A stretch of 64,000 bases of DNA from Acetobacter oryzifermentans (GTDB taxonomy: Bacteria; Pseudomonadota; Alphaproteobacteria; Acetobacterales; Acetobacteraceae). The notes under the pieces are model-generated. The model worked only from the letters and a program-made list of their open reading frames with translations. It ran no database searches and was not told the origin of the DNA. Every line of letters starts with the position of its first letter. The stretch's first letter is position 1. Where the stretch lies: assembly GCF_001628715.1 (NCBI RefSeq), contig NZ_CP011122.1, positions 52,246 through 116,245 of the forward strand, in the 5' to 3' direction. This document shows positions 7,457-16,757 of the stretch, piece after piece. Made by a program: the position numbers and the translations under genes.

Positions 7457-8053
7457 TCAATTTTCCTTTTTAGGGTGTTTACGGCTGCTGTGACTATCTG
7501 TCCCTGTTGCAATTCTTGAGACCGTGCTGGTGCTGATCTCGTATTCCAACGCAAGTTCTTTCAGTGTTGCGCCACTTTGACGCAAGTCCTTGATTTCCTG
7601 TTGCTGTAGCTTTGTGATCCTGGCAGGCCGCCCCATTTTTACACCTAAACGGGCAGCGCGTATGCGCCCTTCCGCAGTGCGGGTTTTAATCAGGTCACGT
7701 TCCACATCAGCCAGACCGCCTAAAACCGCCAGCATCAGGCGGCCAGTGCTCGTTGTCGTATCAGCCCAAGGCTCTGCAATAGAAAAAAACTGCGCACCTC
7801 TTTGTGTAATCTCTTTAATGATTGCGAAAAGATCAAAGGTACTGCGTGCTAACCGATCAATTCGCGTCACGACGACAGTCTCTCCATCAGAGAGGTTACG
7901 AAGTAGGCGTTGAAGCTGGATGCGTTCTGAATCCGCGCCACTTGCCTTTTCGCGGAAAATTTTGGCGCATCCATAGTTTTGAAGAGATTGGAACTGTACG
8001 TCGAGCGTCTGGCCGACTGTGCTCACGCGAGCATATCCAACTTTCCGAGACAA
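7457..8053 (-). CDS. serine recombinase (resolvase/invertase), module A
   Basis: A 198-residue small serine recombinase. The catalytic Ser is in GYARVSTVGQTLDVQ, the conserved Arg residues in VTRIDRLARSTFDLF and LAVLGGLADVERDLIKTRT, and a C-terminal helix-turn-helix in TLKELALEYEISTSTVSRIA. The length is that of resolvases and invertases. It is transcribed away from a Hint-domain surface protein gene, and a mirrored recombinase-Hint pair lies at 20.4-23.1 kb. It resembles but is not identical to the second copy. The likely job is resolution of a transposon or inversion of adjacent DNA. Confidence 0.92.
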   Translation of the reverse strand: MSRKVGYARVSTVGQTLDVQFQSLQNYGCAKIFREKASGADSERIQLQRLLRNLSDGETVVVTRIDRLARSTFDLFAIIKEITQRGAQFFSIAEPWADTTTSTGRLMLAVLGGLADVERDLIKTRTAEGRIRAARLGVKMGRPARITKLQQQEIKDLRQSGATLKELALEYEISTSTVSRIATGTDSHSSRKHPKKEN

Positions 8054-8106
8054 TGTGCCGCCATCCTGAATTCATAAAGACGGATGCTTATCTCGGGATC
8101 TTTTTG

Positions 8107-8255
8107 TGCGCAATTCCTGATTTGCGCAAATGCCATAACGGGCCTTTTGCACCAGTGAATATATATTTGATGTTTATATAGGTAAAACAAAGAAGGCAAT
8201 ATGAAAATAAATAATGTCAGAAAAATCCTGTCTTGCAGGTTATGCGCAAATCAGG
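8107..8255. repeat. inverted repeats between recombinase and Hint gene, module A
   Basis: CCTGATTTGCGCA (8116-8128) and its exact complement TGCGCAAATCAGG (8243-8255) enclose about 115 bp of AT-rich DNA. A further TGCGCAA core lies at 8107-8113. The right arm supplies the AGGAG ribosome site of the Hint gene. The same roughly 150-bp block recurs in inverted orientation upstream of the second Hint gene (22286-22427). They could be recombinase res sites or an invertible promoter. Confidence 0.75.
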
Positions 8256-8265
8256 AGTTTGGGGA

Positions 8266-9933
8266 ATGGCAGATAATACATATACGATTAACACCAGTGG
8301 TGATTGGACAAGCAGTTCTGATTGGAAAGACGTAAATCTTGCAGGGGGAAAGTCTGGAATAACACTTGCGGTTAACCCAGTAGATTATGGTAGCTGGAAA
8401 GAAGGTGATACCGCTAACTCGTCTTTTGGGGTTAATTCTTTAACGATTACCGGGAACGTGACGCTTTCTGGTAATGGATACCTGAAAGATAGTGGAAATC
8501 TGGTAAATAATGGCAGCCTGACCATTACGAATCCAAATTTTGCAGTTAATGGTACAGCATCAGGTAATACAATTACGATCTCTGATGGTGGCGGGTTAAC
8601 AGTTGGCACATTAAATGCTTCAATTGCATTTGGTGCCTCGCCATCTGATTCAAGTCTCTACAATACATTAACAATAACAAATAATGCTCAGATAAATACA
8701 ATAAGCAATCTTTCTCCGCAAGATAAAGTTGTTTTTGCTGATGGGAATACGTCATCTTTGCATTTAAGCTCTGACGGAACGCAAATTCTTGATCAGGCTG
8801 GAACAGTCAAAGCCAATGTGACATTGGCCCCCGGTTATACGGCTTCAGACTATCACTTTGAGGGAAACACTTTAACGGTCACTTGTTTTCTTTCAGGCAG
8901 CATGATCCGTACACAGGACGGTGATGTGGCTGTAGAAGATATCCAGATCGGTGACAAAATCGTTGCATTCGACTGGAAGAGCAACAAGAATGTCGTCCGT
9001 CCCGTAGTCTGGGTGGGCAAGGCGCGAGCTGTGGTGCGTCCTGAACTTCATGATGACGAAGCCGGTTGGCCAGTGCGTATCCTCAAAGACGCCATTGCCG
9101 ATGGTGTGCCTTATAAGGATATGCTGATTACCGCTGAACATTGCCTGTTCTTCAAAGATCGGTTTGTGCCAGTGCGGATGCTGGTCAATGGCGTGTCTAT
9201 CTTCTACGATAAATCCATCACCTCCTACGACTACTATCATGTCGAAACTGAACAGCATTCTGTGATCACCGCCGATGGCATGCTGACCGAAAGCTATCTT
9301 GACACCGGTAATCGCTCTTCTTTCCGTCAGGAAGGCAAGGTTGCTACTCTGCGAGGTGCAGTCAAAAGCTGGGAAAACGACGCTGGTGCAACGTTGGGGG
9401 TAGATCGTTCTTTTGTGGAACCGCTGTTCCGAGCACTGGAATGGCGCGAAAACAGTGTGATTGGTTGTCAGACATCCGGCCAGGCTACGACATTGACCAA
9501 CGAGCCAGATCTGCATTTGGTAACAGATACAGGAAGTATTGTGCGTCCGATGCGTAAGACAGCGCATCAGTATAGCTTCATGCTGCCGCCTGATACGCAG
9601 TCTGTGCGTATTGTTTCACGCGCCAGCCGTCCATCTGATGTGATTGGTCCGTTTGTGGATGATCGCCGTTATATGGGTGTCGCTGTTGCAGATGTGCGTT
9701 TGCAGTGCGCAAAACAGCATTTCGATATCACCTCTCACCTTCAGGCTGAAAAACCGGAAGGTTGGTATGAGACTGACTGGACAGATTGCGCATGGACGAA
9801 TGGCAATGCCGAACTGCCTTTAGGGGATCATCTGTCACACGGGAAAATGGGCATCCTGTCCATGACTGTTCGTGCTGCTGGCCCATATGTTGTAGACAAT
9901 CAGACAATGACAAAAACGGCAAAATCTGCTTAA
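8266..9933 (+). CDS. surface protein with C-terminal Hint domain, module A
   Basis: A 555-residue protein with start ATG at 8266, just after AGGAG. Residues 1-200 are Ser/Thr/Asn/Gly-rich and repetitive (many SGNGYLKDSG- or NNGSLTITN-like turns), typical of a beta-helix adhesin or passenger. From about residue 206 a Hint_2-type domain begins with CFLSGSMIRTQDGDVAVEDIQIGD and includes ITAEHCLFFKDRFVPVRMLV. Hint domains self-process proteins with the leading Cys as nucleophile. No signal peptide is visible. The last about 300 residues are almost identical to the second copy on the minus strand, whereas the N-terminal regions are unrelated. Confidence 0.85.
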   Translation: MADNTYTINTSGDWTSSSDWKDVNLAGGKSGITLAVNPVDYGSWKEGDTANSSFGVNSLTITGNVTLSGNGYLKDSGNLVNNGSLTITNPNFAVNGTASGNTITISDGGGLTVGTLNASIAFGASPSDSSLYNTLTITNNAQINTISNLSPQDKVVFADGNTSSLHLSSDGTQILDQAGTVKANVTLAPGYTASDYHFEGNTLTVTCFLSGSMIRTQDGDVAVEDIQIGDKIVAFDWKSNKNVVRPVVWVGKARAVVRPELHDDEAGWPVRILKDAIADGVPYKDMLITAEHCLFFKDRFVPVRMLVNGVSIFYDKSITSYDYYHVETEQHSVITADGMLTESYLDTGNRSSFRQEGKVATLRGAVKSWENDAGATLGVDRSFVEPLFRALEWRENSVIGCQTSGQATTLTNEPDLHLVTDTGSIVRPMRKTAHQYSFMLPPDTQSVRIVSRASRPSDVIGPFVDDRRYMGVAVADVRLQCAKQHFDITSHLQAEKPEGWYETDWTDCAWTNGNAELPLGDHLSHGKMGILSMTVRAAGPYVVDNQTMTKTAKSA

Positions 9934-9941
9934 AACTTTAG

Positions 9942-9980
9942 AAACTCTTCCCCTCATCATCTGATGGGAGGGGAGAGTTT
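9942..9980 (+). terminator. terminator after Hint gene A
   Basis: AAACTCTTCCCCTC pairs with GAGGGGAGAGTTT with one bulge, loop about 10, followed by a short T run. Confidence 0.7.
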
Positions 9981-9984
9981 TCTC

Positions 9985-10775
9985 TCAGTATCCTGATTAA
10001 GGAGATTTTCCCATTCCGAGGGAAACAATAAACTAACAAAACTATTATCTATCCTGCTTCTCTACCGGATAATCGAGAAATCGGTTTTTTGCATGCATTA
10101 AGAACGAATAACTCATACCATGCTGTCATGAGAAAAAAGCTTTCTACTGTGCTTCTGGCTTGAGGGCGATCACACAGGGCTTGGCTTGACCGGCTTGTAT
10201 TGCGGGGATTTGACAGTCTCTGATTTTTGGAAAGCCTATACCTGCTGGGTAGGTCTTTATTTTTTGAAACAACAGGAGTCATTTCATAAGCTAAAGTGCA
10301 GCAAAACCGGTCCACACGTCAGGTCTGACAGAACATAAACACGAGAATGATCCTTCATTCCCGCGCTGAAGTTTACCAGTAATATTCGTGGGGTCGTTGG
10401 ATTCCGGTATACGGAAAGACCGCTTCGAGAGGATCAAGGTCGCCCTTGATGATCAGGCGGGCAACATGCCTGTCATGATGACGGCCAGAACGAATATCAT
10501 GCAGATGGCTGTACCAGCTGGGGTTTCATAGGCTTACTTCAAAAAGAATCTCGCATTGTTTTCCGACATGAATTGAATTTGAAAAACAAAAAAGTTGTCA
10601 TTCGGTAATCTCCCCACTTTATTACCTGGTGATAATCTAACACTAAACCCCAACCTTAATTCTCCTGATAAATAAGAAATTTAGCTATTTCCATCACAAT
10701 GTAGATAGGCAAAAGAGAAAGATATCAGTATTAAAATCTGGTTGGAAATTTAATTCTGAATATGGGAAATGCTAA
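9985..10775. other. gene-poor stretch with degraded mobile DNA
   Basis: I see no convincing gene here. A short minus-strand frame (10049-10315) has no recognisable protein. Positions 10374-10420 share about 45 bp with the complement of 23525-23570 (core GTAATATTCGTGGG), which suggests remnants of the same mobile element. The final 150 bases are AT-rich and probably hold the promoter of the lipoprotein gene. Confidence 0.5.
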
Positions 10776-11165
10776 ATGCATATAAAAAAAATAGCTTCTG
10801 TTTTTAGCTTAAGTGTTATGATGGCACTTTCTGCTTGTGGCTCTAGTGGCAATGTTTCCATCAAAAACGAAACCGCTACCTCAGTTGATCAGAAGATCCA
10901 TGACGGTGTAACCACCAGAGAAGAAGTTCGCCAGATGTACGGCGACCCAGTAGCAACTGACTTCACCGATAGCGGCCATGAAAAATGGACATACACCTTT
11001 TCAAACACACAAGCAGATGCCGCTAACTTCATCCCGGTTTATGGTGACTTGCGCCAGGGCCAACATGGCACCGAAAAGCATCTGACCATTATCTTTGAAG
11101 GCGATAAAGTCTGGCACCACTCCATGAATAGTTCTGCGGTGAAGGCTAAAAGCGGCCTGTTCTAA
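10776..11165 (+). CDS. small lipoprotein with SmpA/BamE-like domain
   Basis: A 129-residue lipoprotein. The signal peptide ends in the lipobox LSAC (Cys about residue 21). The mature part contains VDQKIHDGVTTREEVRQMYGDPVATDFTDSGHEKWTYTF, the pattern of the SmpA/OmlA (BamE) fold, where KxxVxxxxGxP marks the conserved turn. It likely sits on the inner face of the outer membrane. It is alone between two gene-poor stretches and carried on a plasmid, so it is a paralogue rather than the essential bamE. Confidence 0.82.
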   Translation: MHIKKIASVFSLSVMMALSACGSSGNVSIKNETATSVDQKIHDGVTTREEVRQMYGDPVATDFTDSGHEKWTYTFSNTQADAANFIPVYGDLRQGQHGTEKHLTIIFEGDKVWHHSMNSSAVKAKSGLF

Positions 11166-11672
11166 GTATCCCATTTTTTCTTTAGTGACCCTGTATGCAG
11201 CTCTAAGCATGCAGGTGGATATCCACTGGAAAAATGGAAACGGCCAGTTCCCGGTACGGGGCTGGCCGTACACGGTGTGCTACTCACGGGAGCAGCATTG
11301 CGCTGACTTATCGGATTTTTGGAATATCCAAGAATTGCTTTCGCTACCCTTCATCTTCTCCTGTTAGTCCCTCTGGCATAGAACGAGGAGACTTTTCCTC
11401 TGTCCTGCTTTTCGGCCTGAATGGAAATCTAATAATTTTTCTATTCTTCCTTCAAAGTTGACGCTGTTTTCTGGCAGACAGTAATCCTGTCCTTATTGAC
11501 TTCAACGTAACTGGCATAAGTCTACACTACTCTGCTCGGGGAATTTCTGAGCATTGCGGGGCAACTTCAGGGAAAAATGATACTGCTCCGACTGACCTGA
11601 AAACACGATGGAGACGCGCAGGGCTCCATGCTTTCGATGCAGGCTGAGATCATAATAGGATAACAGGTGGAA
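11166..11672. other. intergenic stretch with a hairpin
   Basis: No gene seen. ACGGCCAG (11240-11247) and CTGGCCGT (11262-11269) form an 8-bp stem that could end lipoprotein transcription, although no T tract follows. The rest likely contains the MucR gene leader. Confidence 0.45.
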
Positions 11673-12176
11673 ATGACCATGACTGATACAGTAACACCAT
11701 CATCCAGACCCGACATGATACGCAATCTGACAGTACAGATTGTCTCTGCTTATATCAGCAACAACACTCTGCCAGATAACGCGCTACCTGACCTCATCTC
11801 CACGGTTTTTCAGGCACTCAACAGCTTGGGACAGGGAACACTTATAACACAAAATCTCGTGCCGGCTGTGCCCATAAAAGAATCTGTCTTTCCAGATTAC
11901 ATTATCTGCTTGGAAGACGGGAAAAAACTCAAGATACTCAAGCGTCATCTTCGATCCGTTTATAGCATAACACCAAAACAGTATCGGGAAAAATGGGGCT
12001 TGCCGGACAGCTACCCAATGGTCGCTCCATCCTACTCGGCACAGCGCTCCGCTCTGGCACAGGAAACCGGACTAGGGCGGGCCATTAGGACCATACAGGA
12101 CGTTGCCGAACCCGCTGAAGATCAGGTGCCCGTCACGCACATACCCGAGAAAAAACGCGGACGCAGACCAAAATAG
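11673..12176 (+). CDS. MucR/Ros-family transcriptional regulator
   Basis: A roughly 167-residue protein with the Ros/MucR C-terminal zinc-finger-like domain: DYIICLEDGKKLKILKRHLR, then ITPKQYREKWGLPDSYPMVAPSYS, then AQETGLGR, and a basic tail KKRGRRPK. The finger has one Cys and His in the usual spacing, while the second Cys position is occupied by another residue, as in many MucR proteins. These proteins bind AT-rich promoters and often repress transfer or surface genes. ATG 11673 follows AGGTGG; 11679 is an alternative. It heads an operon with two genes following closely. Confidence 0.9.
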   Translation: MTMTDTVTPSSRPDMIRNLTVQIVSAYISNNTLPDNALPDLISTVFQALNSLGQGTLITQNLVPAVPIKESVFPDYIICLEDGKKLKILKRHLRSVYSITPKQYREKWGLPDSYPMVAPSYSAQRSALAQETGLGRAIRTIQDVAEPAEDQVPVTHIPEKKRGRRPK

Positions 12177-12178
12177 GC

Positions 12179-12436
12179 ATGAGCATTCAGGACAGATCGG
12201 ACCTGTCGGAATCTACTTCGTATGGGCGTAGCGTTCTTCTTGGAACACTGGATGCGATTGAACGCGCAATTGATCCCAGACCTGGCATTGGCCGTAAGCA
12301 GGCGCTGCTGCTGCTTGGGGTACGCGATCGTGTGATTGACGCGCAAAAGCGCTACGAGGATGATATTTCCTCACCAATGGATCACAAGGAATTGGCACGT
12401 CAGATACATAAGCTTTCGAAAAGGCTCGTTGCATGA
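12179..12436 (+). CDS. hypothetical protein, 85 aa, in the MucR operon
   Basis: A soluble helical protein of 85 residues, starting two bases after the MucR stop and overlapping the start of the DUF1173-like gene by four bases. No family is recognised. The tight packing indicates that its product works with, or is co-regulated with, its neighbours. Confidence 0.65.
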   Translation: MSIQDRSDLSESTSYGRSVLLGTLDAIERAIDPRPGIGRKQALLLLGVRDRVIDAQKRYEDDISSPMDHKELARQIHKLSKRLVA

Positions 12437-13740
12437 AGGATATTGTCGTTCTCCCTGGAGGAGAAGAACTGTCATTGGACTGGAAACTATCCGATCCGGA
12501 GCGATTTCAACTCCTGCTCAAGGAAAAGCATGCTGACAATGGCAAAGCGGGCCCGGGGGAAAAAGCACATTGCCTCTGTGTCCACCAAGGACGTTATCTG
12601 GAGCTTCAGATCAGGGAGCTAGGTGAGAGTTATTATTTTGCTTGCATGCCAAATACAAGACCATACCACAGACCAACCTGCCCATTTTACAAACCTAACC
12701 CCGAAAAAAGTGGACAGGCCGCCTATGTGGATGGCGTCATCAAGGAAGACACAGAGCACGACGAAGTTACTGTCAAACTAATTACCTCATTAAACCGAAA
12801 CAGCCCTACGAGTTCGGAAACTGCCGCTCTTTCGTCTGCTGGGACACGGTCAGGCGGAAAAACCCAGAGACGCATGACCACTCTTGGTTTGCTGCATCTC
12901 GTATGGGAGCGTGCCGGTTTGCACTACTGGCGGCCACAGTTTGCTGGACACCGTACTGATCCAAAAGCGCTCAGGCGGGCTTACGCAACATCTCGCAACA
13001 TCAAGGTCCACCGTGGCATCACACTGGATCAGGTGCTCTGCCCAGTCGTCTCCGGCGATCGGGGTATTCAGTATTTCACCCAACGAACAATCAAAAACCA
13101 TTCAGAGAAATTAAGACTGTATGTGATTGGGCGTTTAAGTAGCGTTCAGGTCCATCCTTATGGAAAAGGATACAATATCGAACTGTCTGGAATACGAGAT
13201 GGATACCGAATGTTCATGTCGATTTCACAGGCCAAATGGGAGCGATTGGAAAAATCGTATTCAAGAGAACTGGCAGAGTTTTCTCGGAGTGAGGAAGGGC
13301 TTGCAGTTTTTGGATTATTCCTTGTCACCATAGATCCAATAAAAAAAGGAAAATATAGTAATTTTAGTACCGTTCAAATCGAAGATGCTGCTCTCATGAC
13401 AACGACTGAGCAACTTATTCCAGTCGAAAGCCGCTATGAAGCAAAAATTGTAGAGTTATTAGTTCAAAAGGATAGGACCTTTATAAAGCCTCTCCGCTTT
13501 GATGCAGCACGAAAGCTTGTCCGGCCTGACTTTATCTTGACTGATATGGGCAAAAAAGAAGGCTGCCCAATGGAAGTATTTGGGCTGACGGATGAAAAAT
13601 ATCTCGCACGCAAAGCAGAGAAAGAAAAATACTACGCGCGTGTTTTTGGAGTTGACGGATGGTGGTCATGGGACGCTGCCCATAACGCACCCATTCCGCC
13701 TTTTCCAAAGGTCTCACTCCCCTTAGTCAATCATTCTTAG
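12433..13740 (+). CDS. DUF1173-like protein with nuclease-like C-terminus
   Basis: A 435-residue protein that I recognise, with moderate confidence, as DUF1173-like. The N-terminal part has paired Cys residues (AHCLCVHQGRYLELQIREL and YFACMPNTRPYHRPTCPFY), which may bind metal. The C-terminal part has PVESRYEAKIVELL, then KLVRPDFILTD (about residue 360) and CPMEVFGL (about 379). This order of Glu, Asp and Glu-x-Val resembles the PD-(D/E)xK nuclease fold. Family function is unknown; it is common on conjugative elements. It lies last in the MucR operon, right before an IS110 element. Confidence 0.7.
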   Translation: MKDIVVLPGGEELSLDWKLSDPERFQLLLKEKHADNGKAGPGEKAHCLCVHQGRYLELQIRELGESYYFACMPNTRPYHRPTCPFYKPNPEKSGQAAYVDGVIKEDTEHDEVTVKLITSLNRNSPTSSETAALSSAGTRSGGKTQRRMTTLGLLHLVWERAGLHYWRPQFAGHRTDPKALRRAYATSRNIKVHRGITLDQVLCPVVSGDRGIQYFTQRTIKNHSEKLRLYVIGRLSSVQVHPYGKGYNIELSGIRDGYRMFMSISQAKWERLEKSYSRELAEFSRSEEGLAVFGLFLVTIDPIKKGKYSNFSTVQIEDAALMTTTEQLIPVESRYEAKIVELLVQKDRTFIKPLRFDAARKLVRPDFILTDMGKKEGCPMEVFGLTDEKYLARKAEKEKYYARVFGVDGWWSWDAAHNAPIPPFPKVSLPLVNHS

Positions 13741-15356
13741 GGCTCAGACACATTCAGAGCCAGAAGCCGATGATCAAGTCTTGCGGCCACCCGGCTGCGT
13801 CGAATGAGCTGGCAACTGACCGACGTGGTACGCCCCTGGTCGAAACACTAAGCTGGTGGACGAATACGGCTTGTGCCGCGCCAATTTACCAGCAACTATT
13901 GTTTCAGCGCGACGACAGCGCCAGCTTGAGGCCGAAAGCAACGAAGATCCCACCGGTCAGATGGGGTGGACGGCCTCCCTGCGGCATCAATGTGCCATGA
14001 TGGAGGTTCACTGACCATCAGGAGGAGACCGCCCGTATGAAAGCTAGCATAATTGGCCTTGATATTGCCAAATCCGTTTTTCAGGCTCATGGGGCTGACG
14101 CAATTGGAAAGTGCGTTTTCAAGCGCAAGCTTGGTCGCAGTGAAGTTTCAGCATTTTTTGCAAAACTTGACCCATGTGAAGTTGTTCTGGAAGCCTGCGG
14201 GTCAGCTCATTACTGGGCACGGGTGATCAGCAGGATTGGTCATGATGTCAGACTGGTTCCTCCTGATCGGGTCAAATCATTTGTCAAAAAAGGCAAGAAA
14301 AATGACGCTGTTGATGCGGCTGCGATCTGCATGGCGGCGACTCATCCTGATACGATGTGTGTTCCGATCAAGAGCGAAGAGCAGCAAGGTGTCTTGTCAC
14401 TGCATTCTGCCCGCGCTCTTCTGGTCAAACAGCAGACCATGCTGAGTAATGCGTTACGGGCTCTTGCTTCCGAGTTCGGGCTGATAGCCCCTCTGGGCAC
14501 ACGCCATCTGCCAGAACTGATGGCAAAAATAGAGACATCAGCCGACCTGCCTGCTGCCATGAAGCAGAGTGCCATGTTGTTATTTGAGCATTATGAAAAG
14601 GTCGCTCAGAGCATTGATGCTTTGGAAGTGCAGATCCGGGCGCGTGCAAAAAGCGATGACGATGCGCGTCGGTTGATGACCATCCCTGGGGTCGGTCCCA
14701 TAACGGCTTCTCTGATTGTCGCCTCGGTCGCGGATATTGGCTCTTTCGCCTCTGCGCGCCATTTTGCCGCCTGGCTGGGGCTTGTGCCTCGTCAGCATTC
14801 TACCGGCGGTAAAACCCGTCTGGGAAGGATTACCAAAACGGGCAATCGGCAGATAAGAACGTTGCTGGTTCTTGGTGCGACGGCCATGCTTCATCGTGCC
14901 CATAAGTGGGATAGCGCTGCGGGTCAGTGGCTATGCGAACTCATGGCGCGTCGTCCAAGGCGTCTGGCAACAGTTGCACTTGCCAATAAAATGGCTCGTA
15001 TCATCTGGGCGTTGTTGTCACGTAAAGAGATCTATCGTCCGGCTGGTGTCAGTGTTTCAGCAGGCTGACCTGCACCAGCAGAACGATGGACACCGGAGCT
15101 TGCTCCGGTAGATCCGGCAGTATGTACGAACCGACGTGATGGGAAGACAGTCATTCAGCAACAGTTCAGGCCATACCGTTCGACCGTCTGTGCCCCTGAG
15201 CACGTGATACCAGATTGGTGCCTGACACGTGAGCGCACACCCATGATGGCCAGCGCATAAAGTCGCATAAACAGGCCGGACATAAGAGCGCATCTGACCG
15301 GGTCTTCACGTTAAATCGGTATTCATCATCCAGCCGGTAGAATAATACGTTTTAGA
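13741..15356 (+). mobile_element. IS110-family element 1 with non-coding flanks (bounds approximate)
   Basis: About 296 bp lie before the transposase and about 288 bp after it, without other genes. IS110 elements have no long terminal inverted repeats, so exact ends cannot be set by eye. One flank should encode the bridge RNA. The right flank runs up to the truncated LysE gene. Confidence 0.6.
14037..15068 (+). CDS. IS110-family transposase
   Basis: A 343-residue transposase with the N-terminal DEDD-type domain (IIGLDIAKSVFQAHG, VVLEACGSAHYWAR, and KNDAVDAAAI) and the C-terminal Tnp20 domain (IPGVGPITASLI, then FAAWLGLVPRQHSTGGKTRLGRITKTGNRQIR with the conserved Ser/Gly block). IS110 elements recombine through a guide (bridge) RNA made from the non-coding end. 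GGAG precedes the ATG. The protein looks complete. Confidence 0.95.
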   Translation: MKASIIGLDIAKSVFQAHGADAIGKCVFKRKLGRSEVSAFFAKLDPCEVVLEACGSAHYWARVISRIGHDVRLVPPDRVKSFVKKGKKNDAVDAAAICMAATHPDTMCVPIKSEEQQGVLSLHSARALLVKQQTMLSNALRALASEFGLIAPLGTRHLPELMAKIETSADLPAAMKQSAMLLFEHYEKVAQSIDALEVQIRARAKSDDDARRLMTIPGVGPITASLIVASVADIGSFASARHFAAWLGLVPRQHSTGGKTRLGRITKTGNRQIRTLLVLGATAMLHRAHKWDSAAGQWLCELMARRPRRLATVALANKMARIIWALLSRKEIYRPAGVSVSAG

Positions 15357-15390
15357 AATGACATCGGGAGAACAATGTGAGGTATTGCGC

Positions 15391-15972
15391 TTAAACGGCC
15401 GTCCACATAAGACGGTCGAGAACACAAACTGCGCCAGGACGCCGCAGGAACCGACCCAGTGGCATGGTGGCCGCGATCAGCAGCGCGAACCACAGCATAC
15501 CCAACACGACGTGGATGCTCACCAGGAACATAGTGTAACGCGCCACACCCGCCGCCACCGGCACGAACTGCGGTAAAAAGGTCACGTAAAAGACACCGAC
15601 CTTGGGATTAAGTATGTTGGTAAGGAAACCGCGCCAGAACGTGCCGCCGCTACGATTTGTTTCCTCGGTCCCCTCCAACGCCTCGCGTGGGCTAATGATC
15701 AGCCTGACGCCTAGCCAAAGGAGGTACATCGCCCCGGCAACCTTAAGGATAGTATAAGCGAGTTCGGAGGCCCGCAGCAACGCACCCAACCCGAACGCCA
15801 CCGACAGCCCCCAGACTAAGCAGCCACACTGGATGCCGAACGCCGCCAGCACCGCCGAACGCCGACCATCGACGGTCGCGCTGCGCAGGACCATCGCCGT
15901 ATCTACGCCGGGTGTAATAGTCAGGACCGATGCTGCGGCCACGAACTCAAGCAGAAGAGGAAGATTGATCAT
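15391..15972 (-). CDS. LysE/RhtB-type amino acid exporter, C-terminally truncated
   Basis: A 193-residue membrane protein with the LysE-family start (TITPGVDTAMVLRSA), five or six hydrophobic helices, and the typical FWRGFLTNILNPKVGVFY loop. Family members are normally 205-210 residues and end with a GxFxxxGxRL helix; here the frame stops after DRLMWTAV, so about a dozen residues are missing. The break is close to the right flank of the IS110 element and may result from a past rearrangement. If functional it would export amino acids or homoserine-type compounds across the inner membrane. Confidence 0.8.
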   Translation of the reverse strand: MINLPLLLEFVAAASVLTITPGVDTAMVLRSATVDGRRSAVLAAFGIQCGCLVWGLSVAFGLGALLRASELAYTILKVAGAMYLLWLGVRLIISPREALEGTEETNRSGGTFWRGFLTNILNPKVGVFYVTFLPQFVPVAAGVARYTMFLVSIHVVLGMLWFALLIAATMPLGRFLRRPGAVCVLDRLMWTAV

Positions 15973-16068
15973 GATCCGCCGTTATCACAGGAGGCGTGGC
16001 ACCGCCACCTTCCTCTTCTGATTGAATTTGGACTCTAAGGTCTATATTAACTTATCTATCCACCTCGA

Positions 16069-16359
16069 TCAGCTGATCGAATAGCATTGAGACGTGGCGG
16101 GCTTACCGGCCAGATTTTCAACTTCACAGCGGTAACGGCCTTTAGGCGTCTCAATGATATAAATGCCTCCAGTTGCATCCATCATAGCAGCCTCCACATG
16201 ACCCTCTTTCAAGAGGTCGGACATCGGTGTTGAGACCGGATCATTTTTCGTTGAAACTTTTGGTGCTTCTGTTGTTGGCTGATCAGCCATTGCGTTAGGT
16301 ATCGTGGCACAAAACAAGGATGCTAGAGCCAAGGCAACGGGAATATTTTTTTTAAACAT
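16069..16359 (-). CDS. small exported protein, about 96 aa
   Basis: The protein begins MFKKNIPVALALASLFCATIPNAMA, a clear signal peptide. The mature region of about 70 residues has HVEAAMMDATGGIYIIETPKGRYRCEVE and two Cys that could pair. AAAGG lies seven bases before the ATG at 16359, so I prefer it to the in-frame ATG at 16374. No family is recognised. It lies downstream of the relaxase genes on the same strand. Confidence 0.65.
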   Translation of the reverse strand: MFKKNIPVALALASLFCATIPNAMADQPTTEAPKVSTKNDPVSTPMSDLLKEGHVEAAMMDATGGIYIIETPKGRYRCEVENLAGKPATSQCYSIS

Positions 16360-16418
16360 ACTCAAACCTTTCATGAACCAAAATTGGTTGAGAGTTTTAT
16401 GAACCTTAATAAGAGATG

Positions 16419-16691
16419 CTATGTCTTATAACTTGACGAACCGGCCACCTGAATCGCGTTTAAAATGGACTCACGTGCTCTGGCATCTGCAGCAATATTT
16501 GCAAGATCAGCTTGATGATCTAACTCCTCGGGAGACATATCGCGTCTTGGGAATGCCATAGCCCTAACGGCAGATCGCACGGGTGATGTCGCTACTGACG
16601 ATACCGGATCCTCAATACGAGCAATTCTGCCCACCAGGCCGACAACCAGGCCCACGAGCACCATAAAACCGACCAATACCAGAAAGAGCAT
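16419..16691 (-). CDS. single-helix membrane protein, 90 aa
   Basis: One N-terminal hydrophobic helix (MLFLVLVGFMVLVGLVVGLVG) precedes about 65 charged residues facing, presumably, the cytoplasm. It lies on the same strand as the relaxase block. The function is unknown. Confidence 0.6.
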   Translation of the reverse strand: MLFLVLVGFMVLVGLVVGLVGRIARIEDPVSSVATSPVRSAVRAMAFPRRDMSPEELDHQADLANIAADARARESILNAIQVAGSSSYKT

Positions 16692-16757
16692 GAGGGCTTC
16701 CTTTATGCTAAGTCTTGAATATCGGCATTATGACATTAGCAAAGCCTGTTGCAAGTT

